From the NCBI GenBank assembly GCA_023424395.1, contig JAFADY010000006.1, positions 1 to 10,874 of the forward strand: DNA of 10,874 nt, read 5' to 3'. The DNA is from Bacteroidota bacterium (lineage in GTDB: Bacteria > Bacteroidota > Bacteroidia > Bacteroidales > Dysgonomonadaceae). A program made the translations under genes and the position numbers. Positions 1 through 6,906 of the stretch are shown in pieces. The notes beneath the pieces were generated by a model. It had not been told where the DNA came from, did no database searches, and saw only the letters and a program-made list of their open reading frames with translations. How positions within the stretch are numbered: the first letter of the stretch is position 1; the number at the start of each line of letters is the position of its first letter.

Positions 1-991
1 GATTTTGAGTTTTGAGAAATCGTTCTTGTTCCGTGTAAGTATCATTAAGAAAGGGAAATATGTAATTTTCCTTGTTGGTATTTTCATTTCCGTGTTTATC
101 AATAATCCTCTGCATCGGCTCTAAAATGGGCACAACAATATCTTTTTGGTCTTGGGTGGTACTTTTCGTTTTCTGTCGGATAAAATAGATTTCACCGTTC
201 ATTATATTTTTGTACTTGAACTTGCAAATGTCATTAAAATTTGCACCACTACAATAAAATGAAAACAGCCACATATCGCGACATTGTTCAGTTACTGCAT
301 CATCGCAATCGTAAGTTTCAAGCAAGTGAATATCGGACAACTGCAAAGCCATTTCCCTTCCGGAACCCGTCGGGACAATGTATTTTCCTTTACCGAAAGG
401 ATAATTGGCATCCGTTAGATAAGGCTCTCCGTTATTGTTGATTATTGCTCTCAAACACCTAACATACATCCCAATGGTACTTTTTCGGATTTCATTCTTT
501 TCCATATCTTGCTGATATTCTTTCAGAAACTTAGGTGTAATTTTTGAAAATGAGATTTTTTCTCCTGCAAACTTCTCCAAACTATTCAGCGAACATTGAT
601 AAATGATGGAGTTTGAGATTTTATCGTTTTCTTGCAACGCTTTGATTTTTGCATTGAAAGCATCATTGACGGTAAGAATGTCGGATTTGCCTAAATTATG
701 ATTGAATTGCTCAATAGAGAAATTATTATTACGCAAAAGTTCATTAATATTTTTGACCAACACGTTGTTGAAGTAAGGGATTAGCTCTTTACGCAGATCT
801 GCCAACTTTTTGAGTTTTGAGGTAGGTAACACTTCCCATTCTTCGTCCGTTAGAAAAACACGGATTGGATAATCTGTTCTTTTGCGTTTATAATAAACTC
901 GCCATTTCAAAGGATAAGCATTTTCTTTATTTGCCCGACGCTTGTCAATAAACAAGGAGACACTACCGTTTGTAAACTCGTATTTCAGCAT
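1..991 (-). CDS. Tyrosine recombinase/integrase of the Bacteroidetes mobile-element type (3' end cut by window edge)
   Basis: The frame is open from an ATG at 991-989 to the left edge, giving 330 residues without a stop. The layout matches Bacteroidetes element integrases: an N-terminal Arm-type DNA-binding region (about residues 8-60, rich in Lys/Arg), a SAM-like core-binding domain (about 105-185), and the start of the catalytic domain (from about 215). In the catalytic part, 'RDMWLFSFYCSGANFNDI' (238-255) is where the first catalytic Arg (Arg I) normally sits, but the aligned residue is Asn. 'RQKTKS' (272-277) holds the likely beta-strand Lys. 'NYIFPFL' (309-315) precedes the expected HxxR and nucleophilic Tyr, which lie outside the window. 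Loss of Arg I is known for IntDOT-like integrases, so it need not mean inactivity. The displaced tRNA-Val 3' end about 150 bp upstream of the start indicates that this enzyme targets a tRNA gene (inference). It probably excises and integrates the element lying to the left. Confidence 0.93.
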   Translation of the reverse strand, partial: MLKYEFTNGSVSLFIDKRRANKENAYPLKWRVYYKRKRTDYPIRVFLTDEEWEVLPTSKLKKLADLRKELIPYFNNVLVKNINELLRNNNFSIEQFNHNLGKSDILTVNDAFNAKIKALQENDKISNSIIYQCSLNSLEKFAGEKISFSKITPKFLKEYQQDMEKNEIRKSTIGMYVRCLRAIINNNGEPYLTDANYPFGKGKYIVPTGSGREMALQLSDIHLLETYDCDDAVTEQCRDMWLFSFYCSGANFNDICKFKYKNIMNGEIYFIRQKTKSTTQDQKDIVVPILEPMQRIIDKHGNENTNKENYIFPFLNDTYTEQERFLKTQN

Positions 992-1007
992 ATTATTGTA
1001 TTTAAAA

Positions 1008-1029
1008 TTTGCCCACAATTTGCCCACAA
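1008..1029. repeat. Two perfect tandem 11-bp repeats (TTTGCCCACAA) at the integrase promoter
   Basis: TTTGCCCACAA occurs at 1008-1018 and again directly at 1019-1029. The 11-bp period places both copies on nearly the same face of the helix, as expected for paired protein-binding sites. The shared 8-mer GCCCACAA recurs at 1191-1198, at the end of the tRNA-Val fragment. Likely roles are arm-type sites for the integrase or excisionase, or an operator for integrase autoregulation, since the second copy covers part of the -7 box. The repeat is seen directly; the role is inferred. Confidence 0.7.
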
Positions 1030-1059
1030 AGATAACAAACTTATTAAAATGAATACAAA
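1027..1059 (-). promoter_or_regulatory. Bacteroidetes-type promoter of the integrase gene
   Basis: On the minus strand, TTTG (1059-1056) is followed after 21 bp by TATCTTTG (1034-1027). This matches the Bacteroidetes -33 TTTG / -7 TAnnTTTG consensus, with spacing at the upper end of normal. Transcription would start near 1020, about 30 nt before the ATG. The -7 box overlaps the tandem 11-bp repeats at 1008-1029, so a protein bound there could repress the integrase. It is the best promoter match I found in the window. Confidence 0.6.
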
Positions 1060-1066
1060 TAAAAAC

Positions 1067-1089
1067 AGCAGTAATTTACTTTAACTGCT
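1067..1089. repeat. Imperfect inverted repeat between integrase promoter and att site
   Basis: AGCAGTAA (1067-1074) faces TTAACTGCT (1081-1089): eight pairable bases with one bulged A and a 6-nt centre. It lies in the A+T-rich strip between the integrase promoter and the tRNA fragment, where recombination accessory sites would sit. The match is short and could be chance in such A+T-rich DNA. Confidence 0.3.
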
Positions 1090-1148
1090 ATTTATCAAGA
1101 CTTTATAAATATTTAAAAAACAATAAAAACAAAAGAAACAGATAGCTT

Positions 1149-1195
1149 TCTGCCTTACAAGCAGAGGGTCGGCGGTTCGAATCCGTCAACGCCCA
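1149..1195 (+). tRNA. 3' fragment of tRNA-Val(UAC); probable att site of the integrated element
   Basis: The sequence folds as the 3' part of a tRNA. The anticodon stem is TCTGC (1149-1153) / GCAGA (1161-1165), with the 7-nt loop CTTACAA carrying anticodon TAC (1156-1158), which reads the Val codon GUA. A 5-nt variable loop (1166-1170) follows, then T-stem GGCGG/CCGTC with loop TTCGAAT (1176-1182), 3' acceptor strand AACGCCC (1188-1194) and discriminator A (1195). CCA is not encoded. The required 5' acceptor strand (GGGCGTT) and the D-arm are absent upstream, where the DNA is A+T-rich. This is therefore not a working gene. It is what integration into a tRNA leaves at the integrase end of an element, with the crossover probably in or near the anticodon stem. 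The intact tRNA-Val should lie at the far left end of the element. Confidence 0.88.
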
Positions 1196-1205
1196 CAAGA
1201 AATAG

Positions 1206-1244
1206 AAGCACCTATCGAGATTTTGATGGGTGCTTTCGTTTTGT
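1206..1244 (+). terminator. Intrinsic terminator behind the tRNA-Val fragment
   Basis: AAGCACCTATC (1206-1216) pairs with GATGGGTGCTT (1225-1235) over 11 bp with one G-T pair and an 8-nt loop, followed by a T-rich tail (TTCGTTTTGTT). It starts 10 bp after the tRNA 3' end. It is most simply the original chromosomal terminator of the tRNA gene, which supports this side of the junction being host DNA. Confidence 0.8.
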
Positions 1245-1403
1245 TACATATAAATTCAGGAACGTTTGCCAATCCCCAAACAAAGCCAATTTCTCCTAAT
1301 TTTTAGCTATATCCCAAAATGGGGGGAATAAACCACCATGGATATGAAAAGTAAACTCCAATATTTAGGCACAGACGAATTTTATCAAGGGCGAAAAAGT
1401 CGA

Positions 1404-1962
1404 CTACAAATATAGAGAAAATCCAAAAATATGCAAGTCAAAATGAGTATTTGCATAACCAGCATTTGCCATGAAGCGTAATAATTGCCCTGAAAGGTCA
1501 ATGCTTAAATTATCGCGAACAAAATACGCCAATCCTGCACCTCCACTCCACGCAAAACCACCTGCCTGCACCCAGCCTTAGGTGTCGGCATAACCCCATA
1601 ACCTGCTCCGAGTTGAACAAATGGGCGGAAATTCGCGTTTAAAGGTATAAAATATTGAACCGTTGGAAGTATAACAAAGTCCAAAGATGAATAGTCGGAT
1701 TCCGGTTTTGCGATAGCCAAATTTCCCGATAAACCTATCGAGAGATTGTTAATAACGAAGTAGCCAACGGTGGGTATCAATTTGAAAGTTGTGAGATTAA
1801 TATTATTATTCTCGTCATTTATTGCATTACCTTCATAAGTAAAACTTAGTTTGCTTAACGACAATTCCCTGAAATGTGAAATTTTCCTTTGTTTGGTTGC
1901 GAAAAAGCCCCTATTGAAATAAACAATAAAGCGGTTGTAAGTAAGATATGTGTTTTTTTCAT
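1404..1962 (-). pseudogene. Outer-membrane beta-barrel (porin-family) protein, broken by two frameshifts
   Basis: The gene starts at ATG 1962-1960 with a clear signal peptide (Lys2-Lys3, hydrophobic core, cleavage near 'AFS|Q' at residues 19-22) and 'KGKFHISG'. That frame stops at 1855-1857. The barrel continues in a second frame from about 1870, with 'PTVGYFVINNLSIGLSGN' and 'ILPTVQYFIP...RPFVQLGAGYG'. It then moves to a third frame near 1572-1580, with 'AGGFAWSGGAGLAYFVRDN', and ends in 'FSLYL' with a stop at 1404-1406. Both shifts are in the same direction; two single-base losses would fit, restoring about 186 residues. Each block matches the barrel encoded just upstream (1975-2604), 12 bp away: the two are tandem paralogues and probably co-transcribed. 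A small outer-membrane porin-like or surface role is the family expectation. Sequencing or assembly error is the main alternative to real decay. Confidence 0.85.
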
Positions 1963-1974
1963 TGTGTGTTAATT

Positions 1975-2604
1975 TTAAAAATAAACAGATATTCCGATAG
2001 AAGCTCCCAGACCATTCACTTTTGCGCCGAATTTATTGTCTTCAATACCTGACAATTTACCTCTCTCATAAGTAAGCACAAAATCAAACGAAACATTGGA
2101 AGAAACAAAATAGGCAGCGCCCGCATCTGCTCCATACGCAAATCCCCCAAATGTCACATTTTCTCGTGACTGACTACTCAAAACAACATCAGTATTTACT
2201 CTCATATATCCGGCCATGGCGACCAGATAAGGACGAAAAGTCTCTCCAATATGCAGAAAATACTGTACTTGAGGTAATATAGCAATTGTTTGAGATTTCG
2301 TATTCTAGTCTGTCCGATTATTGTAATTTTTCACCAGTTCAGAATTATATAAACCATGAACTCCTAACATTAAGTTATCGACGATAAAATAACCAACCGT
2401 AGCGTTTAGCTCAAGACTTTTGCTTTCAAGTCCTGCACCGCCATCCAACCGCCCACCTAAATTTCTACTTGAGTAATTGTGAATATCATACCCTGTTGAA
2501 ATTCCGCTCTTTCCGCTAATCACAAAGTTGCCCTTTTCTGTTTGAGCAAAAACCACACTAGTCAAAAGTAATGTGAATCCTAAAATAAAGAATTTTATTT
2601 TCAA
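1975..2604 (-). pseudogene. Outer-membrane beta-barrel (porin-family) protein, interrupted by one in-frame TAG
   Basis: One frame runs from ATG 2604-2602 to TAA at 1975-1977, 209 codons before the stop, interrupted only by TAG at 2305-2307 (codon 100). Residues 1-20 are a signal peptide with cleavage near 'VFA|Q'. Then come 'KGNFVISG', the strand pair 'ATVGYFIVDNLMLGVHGL', and, after the TAG, 'ILPQVQYFLHIGETFRPYL', 'GGFAYGADAGAAYFVSSN' and the aromatic C-terminus 'SIGISVYF' typical of barrels inserted by the BAM complex. The downstream half remains open and well conserved against the paralogue at 1404-1962, so the stop is recent, a sequence error, or read through. An ATG inside the second half (2217) could start a fragment but would lack a signal peptide. 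The gene lies 55 bp after the phosphoesterase gene on the same strand, with no visible terminator between them. Confidence 0.87.
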
Positions 2605-2643
2605 TTGATTGTTAATTAATTATGTAAGCTTAAATTATTTTAA

Positions 2644-2666
2644 TCGTTTATTTTGTCGTTTATTTT
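2644..2666. repeat. Two 11-bp direct repeats (TCGTTTATTTT) at the end of the phosphoesterase gene
   Basis: TCGTTTATTTT occurs at 2644-2654 and 2656-2666, separated by one base. The second copy contains the stop codon of the phosphoesterase gene (2660-2662). It may be a simple slippage duplication in A+T-rich DNA. No hairpin is formed, so it is not a terminator. Confidence 0.4.
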
Positions 2667-5600
2667 TTTATTATTTTCACCGATACATTATTTACAATCA
2701 AAATATAATTGCCTACCGGTACATCCGCCATATTGAGCGAGGTTTGGTGTGACGGGAAACTCTTAATAACTCGCCCTGACATATCCATCAATTTAATGGA
2801 TTGAATTTCCATATCACTTTTTATGTATAAGACATCTCTCACAGGATTGGGATAAACCTTTATATCGAAAGAGTTATTATTTTCGGTAAGGCCCGATTGT
2901 AAAGATGTTTTGAATGTTGCAAATCCTTGATTTTCTGCCAATACAGAAAGATTTATAAGCGCGTTGTCCACTGTTCCGTACGCCGTGATATAAGGTGCAG
3001 CGATTGTTCCAAGCCCTTCGGCCGGTAATTGGTCAGATAATTTTACGGCATTATCCAAACCATTGGTAATATCAAATAAAACAACACCTGCCGATATCCG
3101 TCCGTTTTGCGCAACCGGCGCGGCCATGTATGTGTGGTTCGCGTAACGGAAATAATTGGCTCCATTTGTTTTAAACAAATTGTATCCATCTTTTTCCGTA
3201 AAGACACCTTTATTAACTAAAGCGCTGCGATTGGGAAGCGACATATCAAACCGGTATTCGGTAGGAACTACAACATCGCTTGTTAAGATAAATTGATCGT
3301 CGGCGTGTGGAGATATCATAAATTGATAATTTGTACCCCAGTTAGCTTCCGTATAGTTGGTAGCATCCAACATATATTTAGAAGTGGGTTCACTGTCTTC
3401 CAACTTAGTGATCCCTAAAATACGAATAGTAGTTCCGGTAGCCGATACGGCAGAGGTATATACAACAGTTTCCCAGCTTGGGCCGCTCACTGCCATAGTT
3501 TCACCTACAATTCCGTTTGTCCAGTTTCCTTGAGCCGTAGTTTGAAGATGTAGAGCAGGAGAGGCGTCATCGTTTGCCCAACTATAAACCTTGAAATAAG
3601 TGGTGGGGGTTGTAAACGGAACTAATTCTTTGTTACAAGCCAGCAAAATATCGTCCGAAGTAAATGCAATGTCGCTGATCTTCACCACGGCATCCGTAAT
3701 ACCTGTTTGATTTAATTCTTTTATTATTTCTAAAGTTGTGGGATTTACGACAAAGATTTTGGGTTCGGCGCCTTTAGTCAACACATAAAGTTTACCATTA
3801 CGATGAATAGCTCGTTTTATATTGTTTTCGTTTAGCCAGGCTGCACTTAGAATTGCTCCCTGTTGCAAGAAAGTATAATGCGTTTGTGGCTGCACATCTG
3901 CGTCTTGTACTGGTTCAGGATAATTTGACGGTACAGGAATACTTTGCCACTTAGCATACAAGGTAATATTAGCTGTTACCACATCGTTATCGAAATCCCA
4001 TGCTTCCGTAAGTCCTTCGTCTTTATACCAACCATCGAAAATGTGTCTTTTAAGAGTCGGATTTTCAGGTAGTGTTATTTTATCGCCATTGGCCAAATAA
4101 GCCGGTGATATTTGGCTTCCGCCCATAGAATTAAAGGTAACAACAAAATCGGCATACGCACCCAATTGAAGCGCTTCCACCCGCGATACCCAGAAACTAC
4201 TGGGCGTGAACGCTAAATATTCTGTCGGAGCCGCTTCTGTGTAAAGGCTTTTCAAGCACAGGGGATCACTCTCGGGGACAGGCCCACTTCCGCCCAAAAA
4301 AGGATAAGTGAGGTTTGTTTCATCAGTTAAGTCCCACGTTATTCTTTTCCAACCTATCCAATCTATTTCAATCCATTTTCCGTAAAAAGTATTGTTGGGT
4401 GATGTTACTACCCGCTGCAAAACAAGAGTAAATTTGGTATGGCTTCCATCGCCAAACAAATAAAACTGTATCGTATTGTGATCGGTTCTTGAAAAATTAA
4501 CAAGAGAGGTATTTGCAGTTCCGTTATTTAAGCGCCATCTACGAGTTACGGTAGCATTCTCATCCCATTGATAATTCATGCGCAGGCTGCCGGTATTATC
4601 AATCGTTGCCGGTACTTGGTTATCTAATTGGTGAGATACCAAAATATGTCCTCCTGTTTGCCCGCCGTTAGACCAACCTGCAATTGATGTAAATGGCTGA
4701 ACCATGGTGGTTTTTTGTGTTTTACGAAATCGTGGTTGAAAAGTAAAAACAAAATTCCCGACCATTTCATTACCACTTACACATCTGATTCCCGGGGCCA
4801 ATGTTACCGTATAAGTTTCATTGGGGATCAAATCGGCGTTAAAAAGAAAATGCATTACACTTTTGCCATTTACCGCATGGTAATACTGTTTTCCTGCTAT
4901 GGTTTCGCCGGTTGCACTTGTTACGGTAATATGATTGGGCAATATGGTACTTTCATCCAACTGTTTATTGAATTCAATCCGTACCACCGGACGCAAAAAA
5001 TCCTGTTGATCGCCCTGAGGATCGTGAGAAACAACTTCAGGAATAAGTAAATCTTGTTCGCGGGTGGTAAAATTTATCACATAATTGCCACCTTCGGTTT
5101 CATTTGCATCTCCATCTAAAAATTTACCCGACTCGGCACTTTTTGCAACGGTACCATTTATTGTCATTTCATAATTGGTAGAGTGTGCTAATTGAGCAAG
5201 ATCGATGCTTAACAGATAGTCGTTTATCCACGTATAATTAGCAGTCGCTGTGGGAGAAAAGCTAATAGCGCTTTCTACGCTGGCCTTATCCATTTTATGA
5301 CTGAAAGTTAATTCGATGGGATCGTTTATGTTGAAATTGCTTAGATCTTCGGGAACTACGTATTTTACAACAGGTGGCAATAAGGCCGGATTCGGTTTGT
5401 TAGCCGGTATTTCTGCATAATCTAAACGGGTGCCGTTATTGTCGTATAAACTGACTTTGATCCCATTTTCATTGACTGTAACGAGAGAACCGCCCACAGT
5501 TGTAGTTCCGTTTGTCCAACGATAAGCTATTTTATCAGCATTCGATGAAAGGGTCGGATTCATGGTACGTCCACGATCTCCATCAGACGATACGGCTTGT

Positions 5601-6682
5601 ACATAAACAGTTCCTTTTCCGGGATCGGCGCTGACCTGCTGATTGTAAAGCTTATGTGTTCGTACATAAATATGATTGTTTCCGCTCAAAGCTAAATCCA
5701 CTCCCCATCTGTCAAAAAATGCATTCCAACGCGTGAAGCCGCTACTGCTGTATGCTCCGGTATTTCCATCGAACCACTGATAATGCTGTGCAACAATAAT
5801 GTATTGTGTTGGATTTTTCCTTATAACATCAGCTGCCCAAGCCTGGGCTGTCGGCACTTGTGCGGCTGCATCTTCGGTATTTAGTACAATCCAAAGGGTA
5901 TTACCGTATTTAAACCAATACGATACACCTTCCTGTCCTGCATAACCATTCTGTGGATTATTACGCGTATCACGGAAAAAGTTAGGTGTATTTTTTGTGT
6001 CAGTCATATCCATGTTGTCGTGGTTGCCGTTCATCGTAACCCACATGTAATTCTTGAAATGTGCCTGATTGAACAAACCTCTCCAATAATTATAACTTCC
6101 GCCGTAAGCTACGTCATCGCCGGTGGATAGAATAAAATCAACGCCTTGATTTGCCGAAATAACCGTAGAAATCATATTCATGGCGTTAGCAAGGCGATTA
6201 GGAAGGGGATCGTAATGATGATAATCACTTATCCAAGCAAAGCTGAATTCACCGGCACCTGCTGTTTTAAAATACCTGACATCGCTTAAGTTATTCAAAC
6301 CTACACGATACATATACTCTGTATCCGGCTCCAGATTACTCAAAACTGCTCCGTATTTATGCAACCGGATATTTTGAGTAAAACGAGTACTGCTCGCATC
6401 TCTGGAATCAATCCCATCCCACGTAGTTGAAACAGTGTATTGCCCTGCTACCGTAACTACGTTTTCCCAGTTGGCATCTGTTTTTTTGGTAAACTGAATA
6501 AAACTTCCCTCAATACCCAGATCCGTATGCCATCCGATGCGCATTTCCGTACTCGCGTCTTCGCCCGGATTCGTAATAACGGTGTAAGCATCAGATTGAG
6601 CTAATAAATTTCCTAGAGAGAAAACTACCAACATGAAAAGAACTACAACTTTCCTTTTTAAACCTTCATTACTTGTTATCAT
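2660..6682 (-). CDS. Large secreted metallophosphoesterase (purple-acid-phosphatase-like) with T9SS sorting domain
   Basis: The protein has 1340 residues. A signal peptide spans 1-28 (KRK then a hydrophobic core, cleavage after 'LLA'). A fibronectin-like N-domain (about 32-140) precedes a calcineurin-like catalytic domain (about 146-425). Metal motifs: D153/H155 in 'SDYHH', 'GDDVAY' (188-193), 'GNHD' (219-222), H300 in 'IIVAQHYQWF', and 'SGNNHIY' (333-339), where families usually have GHxH: the first His is Asn335. Two Big_5/SbsA-like Ig domains follow (about 436-540 and 547-650), then a jelly-roll-like domain with 'WIGWKRITWDL' (about 665-840), an InlB/Listeria-Bacteroides repeat (847-912, 'FDGWYKDEG...LYAKW'), and a beta-propeller-like region I cannot name (about 920-1260). 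A type A T9SS C-terminal domain closes it (1272-1340, 'VYPNPVRDVLYI', 'DMSGRVI', 'VPVGNYIL'). It is therefore exported by Sec and then T9SS to the surface or medium. Phosphomonoester or phosphodiester hydrolysis is the family expectation; the substrate is unknown. Confidence 0.92.
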   Translation of the reverse strand: MITSNEGLKRKVVVLFMLVVFSLGNLLAQSDAYTVITNPGEDASTEMRIGWHTDLGIEGSFIQFTKKTDANWENVVTVAGQYTVSTTWDGIDSRDASSTRFTQNIRLHKYGAVLSNLEPDTEYMYRVGLNNLSDVRYFKTAGAGEFSFAWISDYHHYDPLPNRLANAMNMISTVISANQGVDFILSTGDDVAYGGSYNYWRGLFNQAHFKNYMWVTMNGNHDNMDMTDTKNTPNFFRDTRNNPQNGYAGQEGVSYWFKYGNTLWIVLNTEDAAAQVPTAQAWAADVIRKNPTQYIIVAQHYQWFDGNTGAYSSSGFTRWNAFFDRWGVDLALSGNNHIYVRTHKLYNQQVSADPGKGTVYVQAVSSDGDRGRTMNPTLSSNADKIAYRWTNGTTTVGGSLVTVNENGIKVSLYDNNGTRLDYAEIPANKPNPALLPPVVKYVVPEDLSNFNINDPIELTFSHKMDKASVESAISFSPTATANYTWINDYLLSIDLAQLAHSTNYEMTINGTVAKSAESGKFLDGDANETEGGNYVINFTTREQDLLIPEVVSHDPQGDQQDFLRPVVRIEFNKQLDESTILPNHITVTSATGETIAGKQYYHAVNGKSVMHFLFNADLIPNETYTVTLAPGIRCVSGNEMVGNFVFTFQPRFRKTQKTTMVQPFTSIAGWSNGGQTGGHILVSHQLDNQVPATIDNTGSLRMNYQWDENATVTRRWRLNNGTANTSLVNFSRTDHNTIQFYLFGDGSHTKFTLVLQRVVTSPNNTFYGKWIEIDWIGWKRITWDLTDETNLTYPFLGGSGPVPESDPLCLKSLYTEAAPTEYLAFTPSSFWVSRVEALQLGAYADFVVTFNSMGGSQISPAYLANGDKITLPENPTLKRHIFDGWYKDEGLTEAWDFDNDVVTANITLYAKWQSIPVPSNYPEPVQDADVQPQTHYTFLQQGAILSAAWLNENNIKRAIHRNGKLYVLTKGAEPKIFVVNPTTLEIIKELNQTGITDAVVKISDIAFTSDDILLACNKELVPFTTPTTYFKVYSWANDDASPALHLQTTAQGNWTNGIVGETMAVSGPSWETVVYTSAVSATGTTIRILGITKLEDSEPTSKYMLDATNYTEANWGTNYQFMISPHADDQFILTSDVVVPTEYRFDMSLPNRSALVNKGVFTEKDGYNLFKTNGANYFRYANHTYMAAPVAQNGRISAGVVLFDITNGLDNAVKLSDQLPAEGLGTIAAPYITAYGTVDNALINLSVLAENQGFATFKTSLQSGLTENNNSFDIKVYPNPVRDVLYIKSDMEIQSIKLMDMSGRVIKSFPSHQTSLNMADVPVGNYILIVNNVSVKIIKK

Positions 6683-6746
6683 TTTGATTTCGATTAATTA
6701 AGAACGTTTGATAAAATTATATTTATTTGGAGATTGTTTGAAAAGA

Positions 6747-6754
6747 CAAAACTA
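6747..6754 (-). promoter_or_regulatory. Possible -7 box for the secreted phosphoesterase gene
   Basis: TAGTTTTG on the minus strand fits the Bacteroidetes TAnnTTTG -7 consensus and would give a leader of about 60 nt before the ATG at 6682. No TTG/TTTG is found at the proper -33 distance, so this is weak. A second match, TATATTTG (6845-6838), has a TTG 23 bp upstream, which is slightly too far. Confidence 0.25.
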
Positions 6755-6846
6755 CTAATTTTCATTTTAATATTGTGGATATTATCGTTAAGTTCTTATT
6801 AAATTTTCAAATAATTGAAGAAACGGTTTCTAAAACTCAAATATAA

Positions 6847-6879
6847 TTGGTAATCCGCTGTGGATTGCCAATTTTTTTT
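6847..6879 (+). terminator. Hairpin plus T-run just upstream of the permease start: terminator, attenuator or operator
   Basis: TTGGTAATCC (6847-6856) pairs with GGATTGCCAA (6862-6871) over 10 bp, with one G-T pair and a 5-nt loop. The flanking AA/TT extends it to 12 bp. Eight T residues follow (6872-6879), so on the plus strand it has the form of an intrinsic terminator. It ends 27 bp before the permease ATG and no plus-strand gene lies upstream of it in the 6683-6846 gap. It could attenuate permease expression, or the near-palindrome could be an operator in the divergent region. The hairpin also rules out the TTG at 6847 as a translation start. Confidence 0.6.
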
Positions 6880-6906
6880 GTATTTTTAGCCTCAAAATGT
6901 AATAGC

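Noticed and set aside
241..441. Plus-strand 66-residue open frame
   Set aside because: Lies wholly inside the integrase gene on the other strand, has no family features, and the integrase frame is strongly supported.
1338..1415. Short plus-strand frame beginning ATGGATATGAAA (25 residues)
   Set aside because: Too short and overlaps the end of the broken barrel gene; no ribosome site or recognised domain. The 1245-1403 strip otherwise shows nothing I can name.
4715..5050. Plus-strand 111-residue open frame
   Set aside because: Antisense to the phosphoesterase gene in a well-supported Ig-domain region; composition is not protein-like.
6847..6906. TTG start extending the permease by 20 residues
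   Set aside because: The stretch is the terminator-like hairpin; ATG 6907 gives the usual family length and N-terminus.
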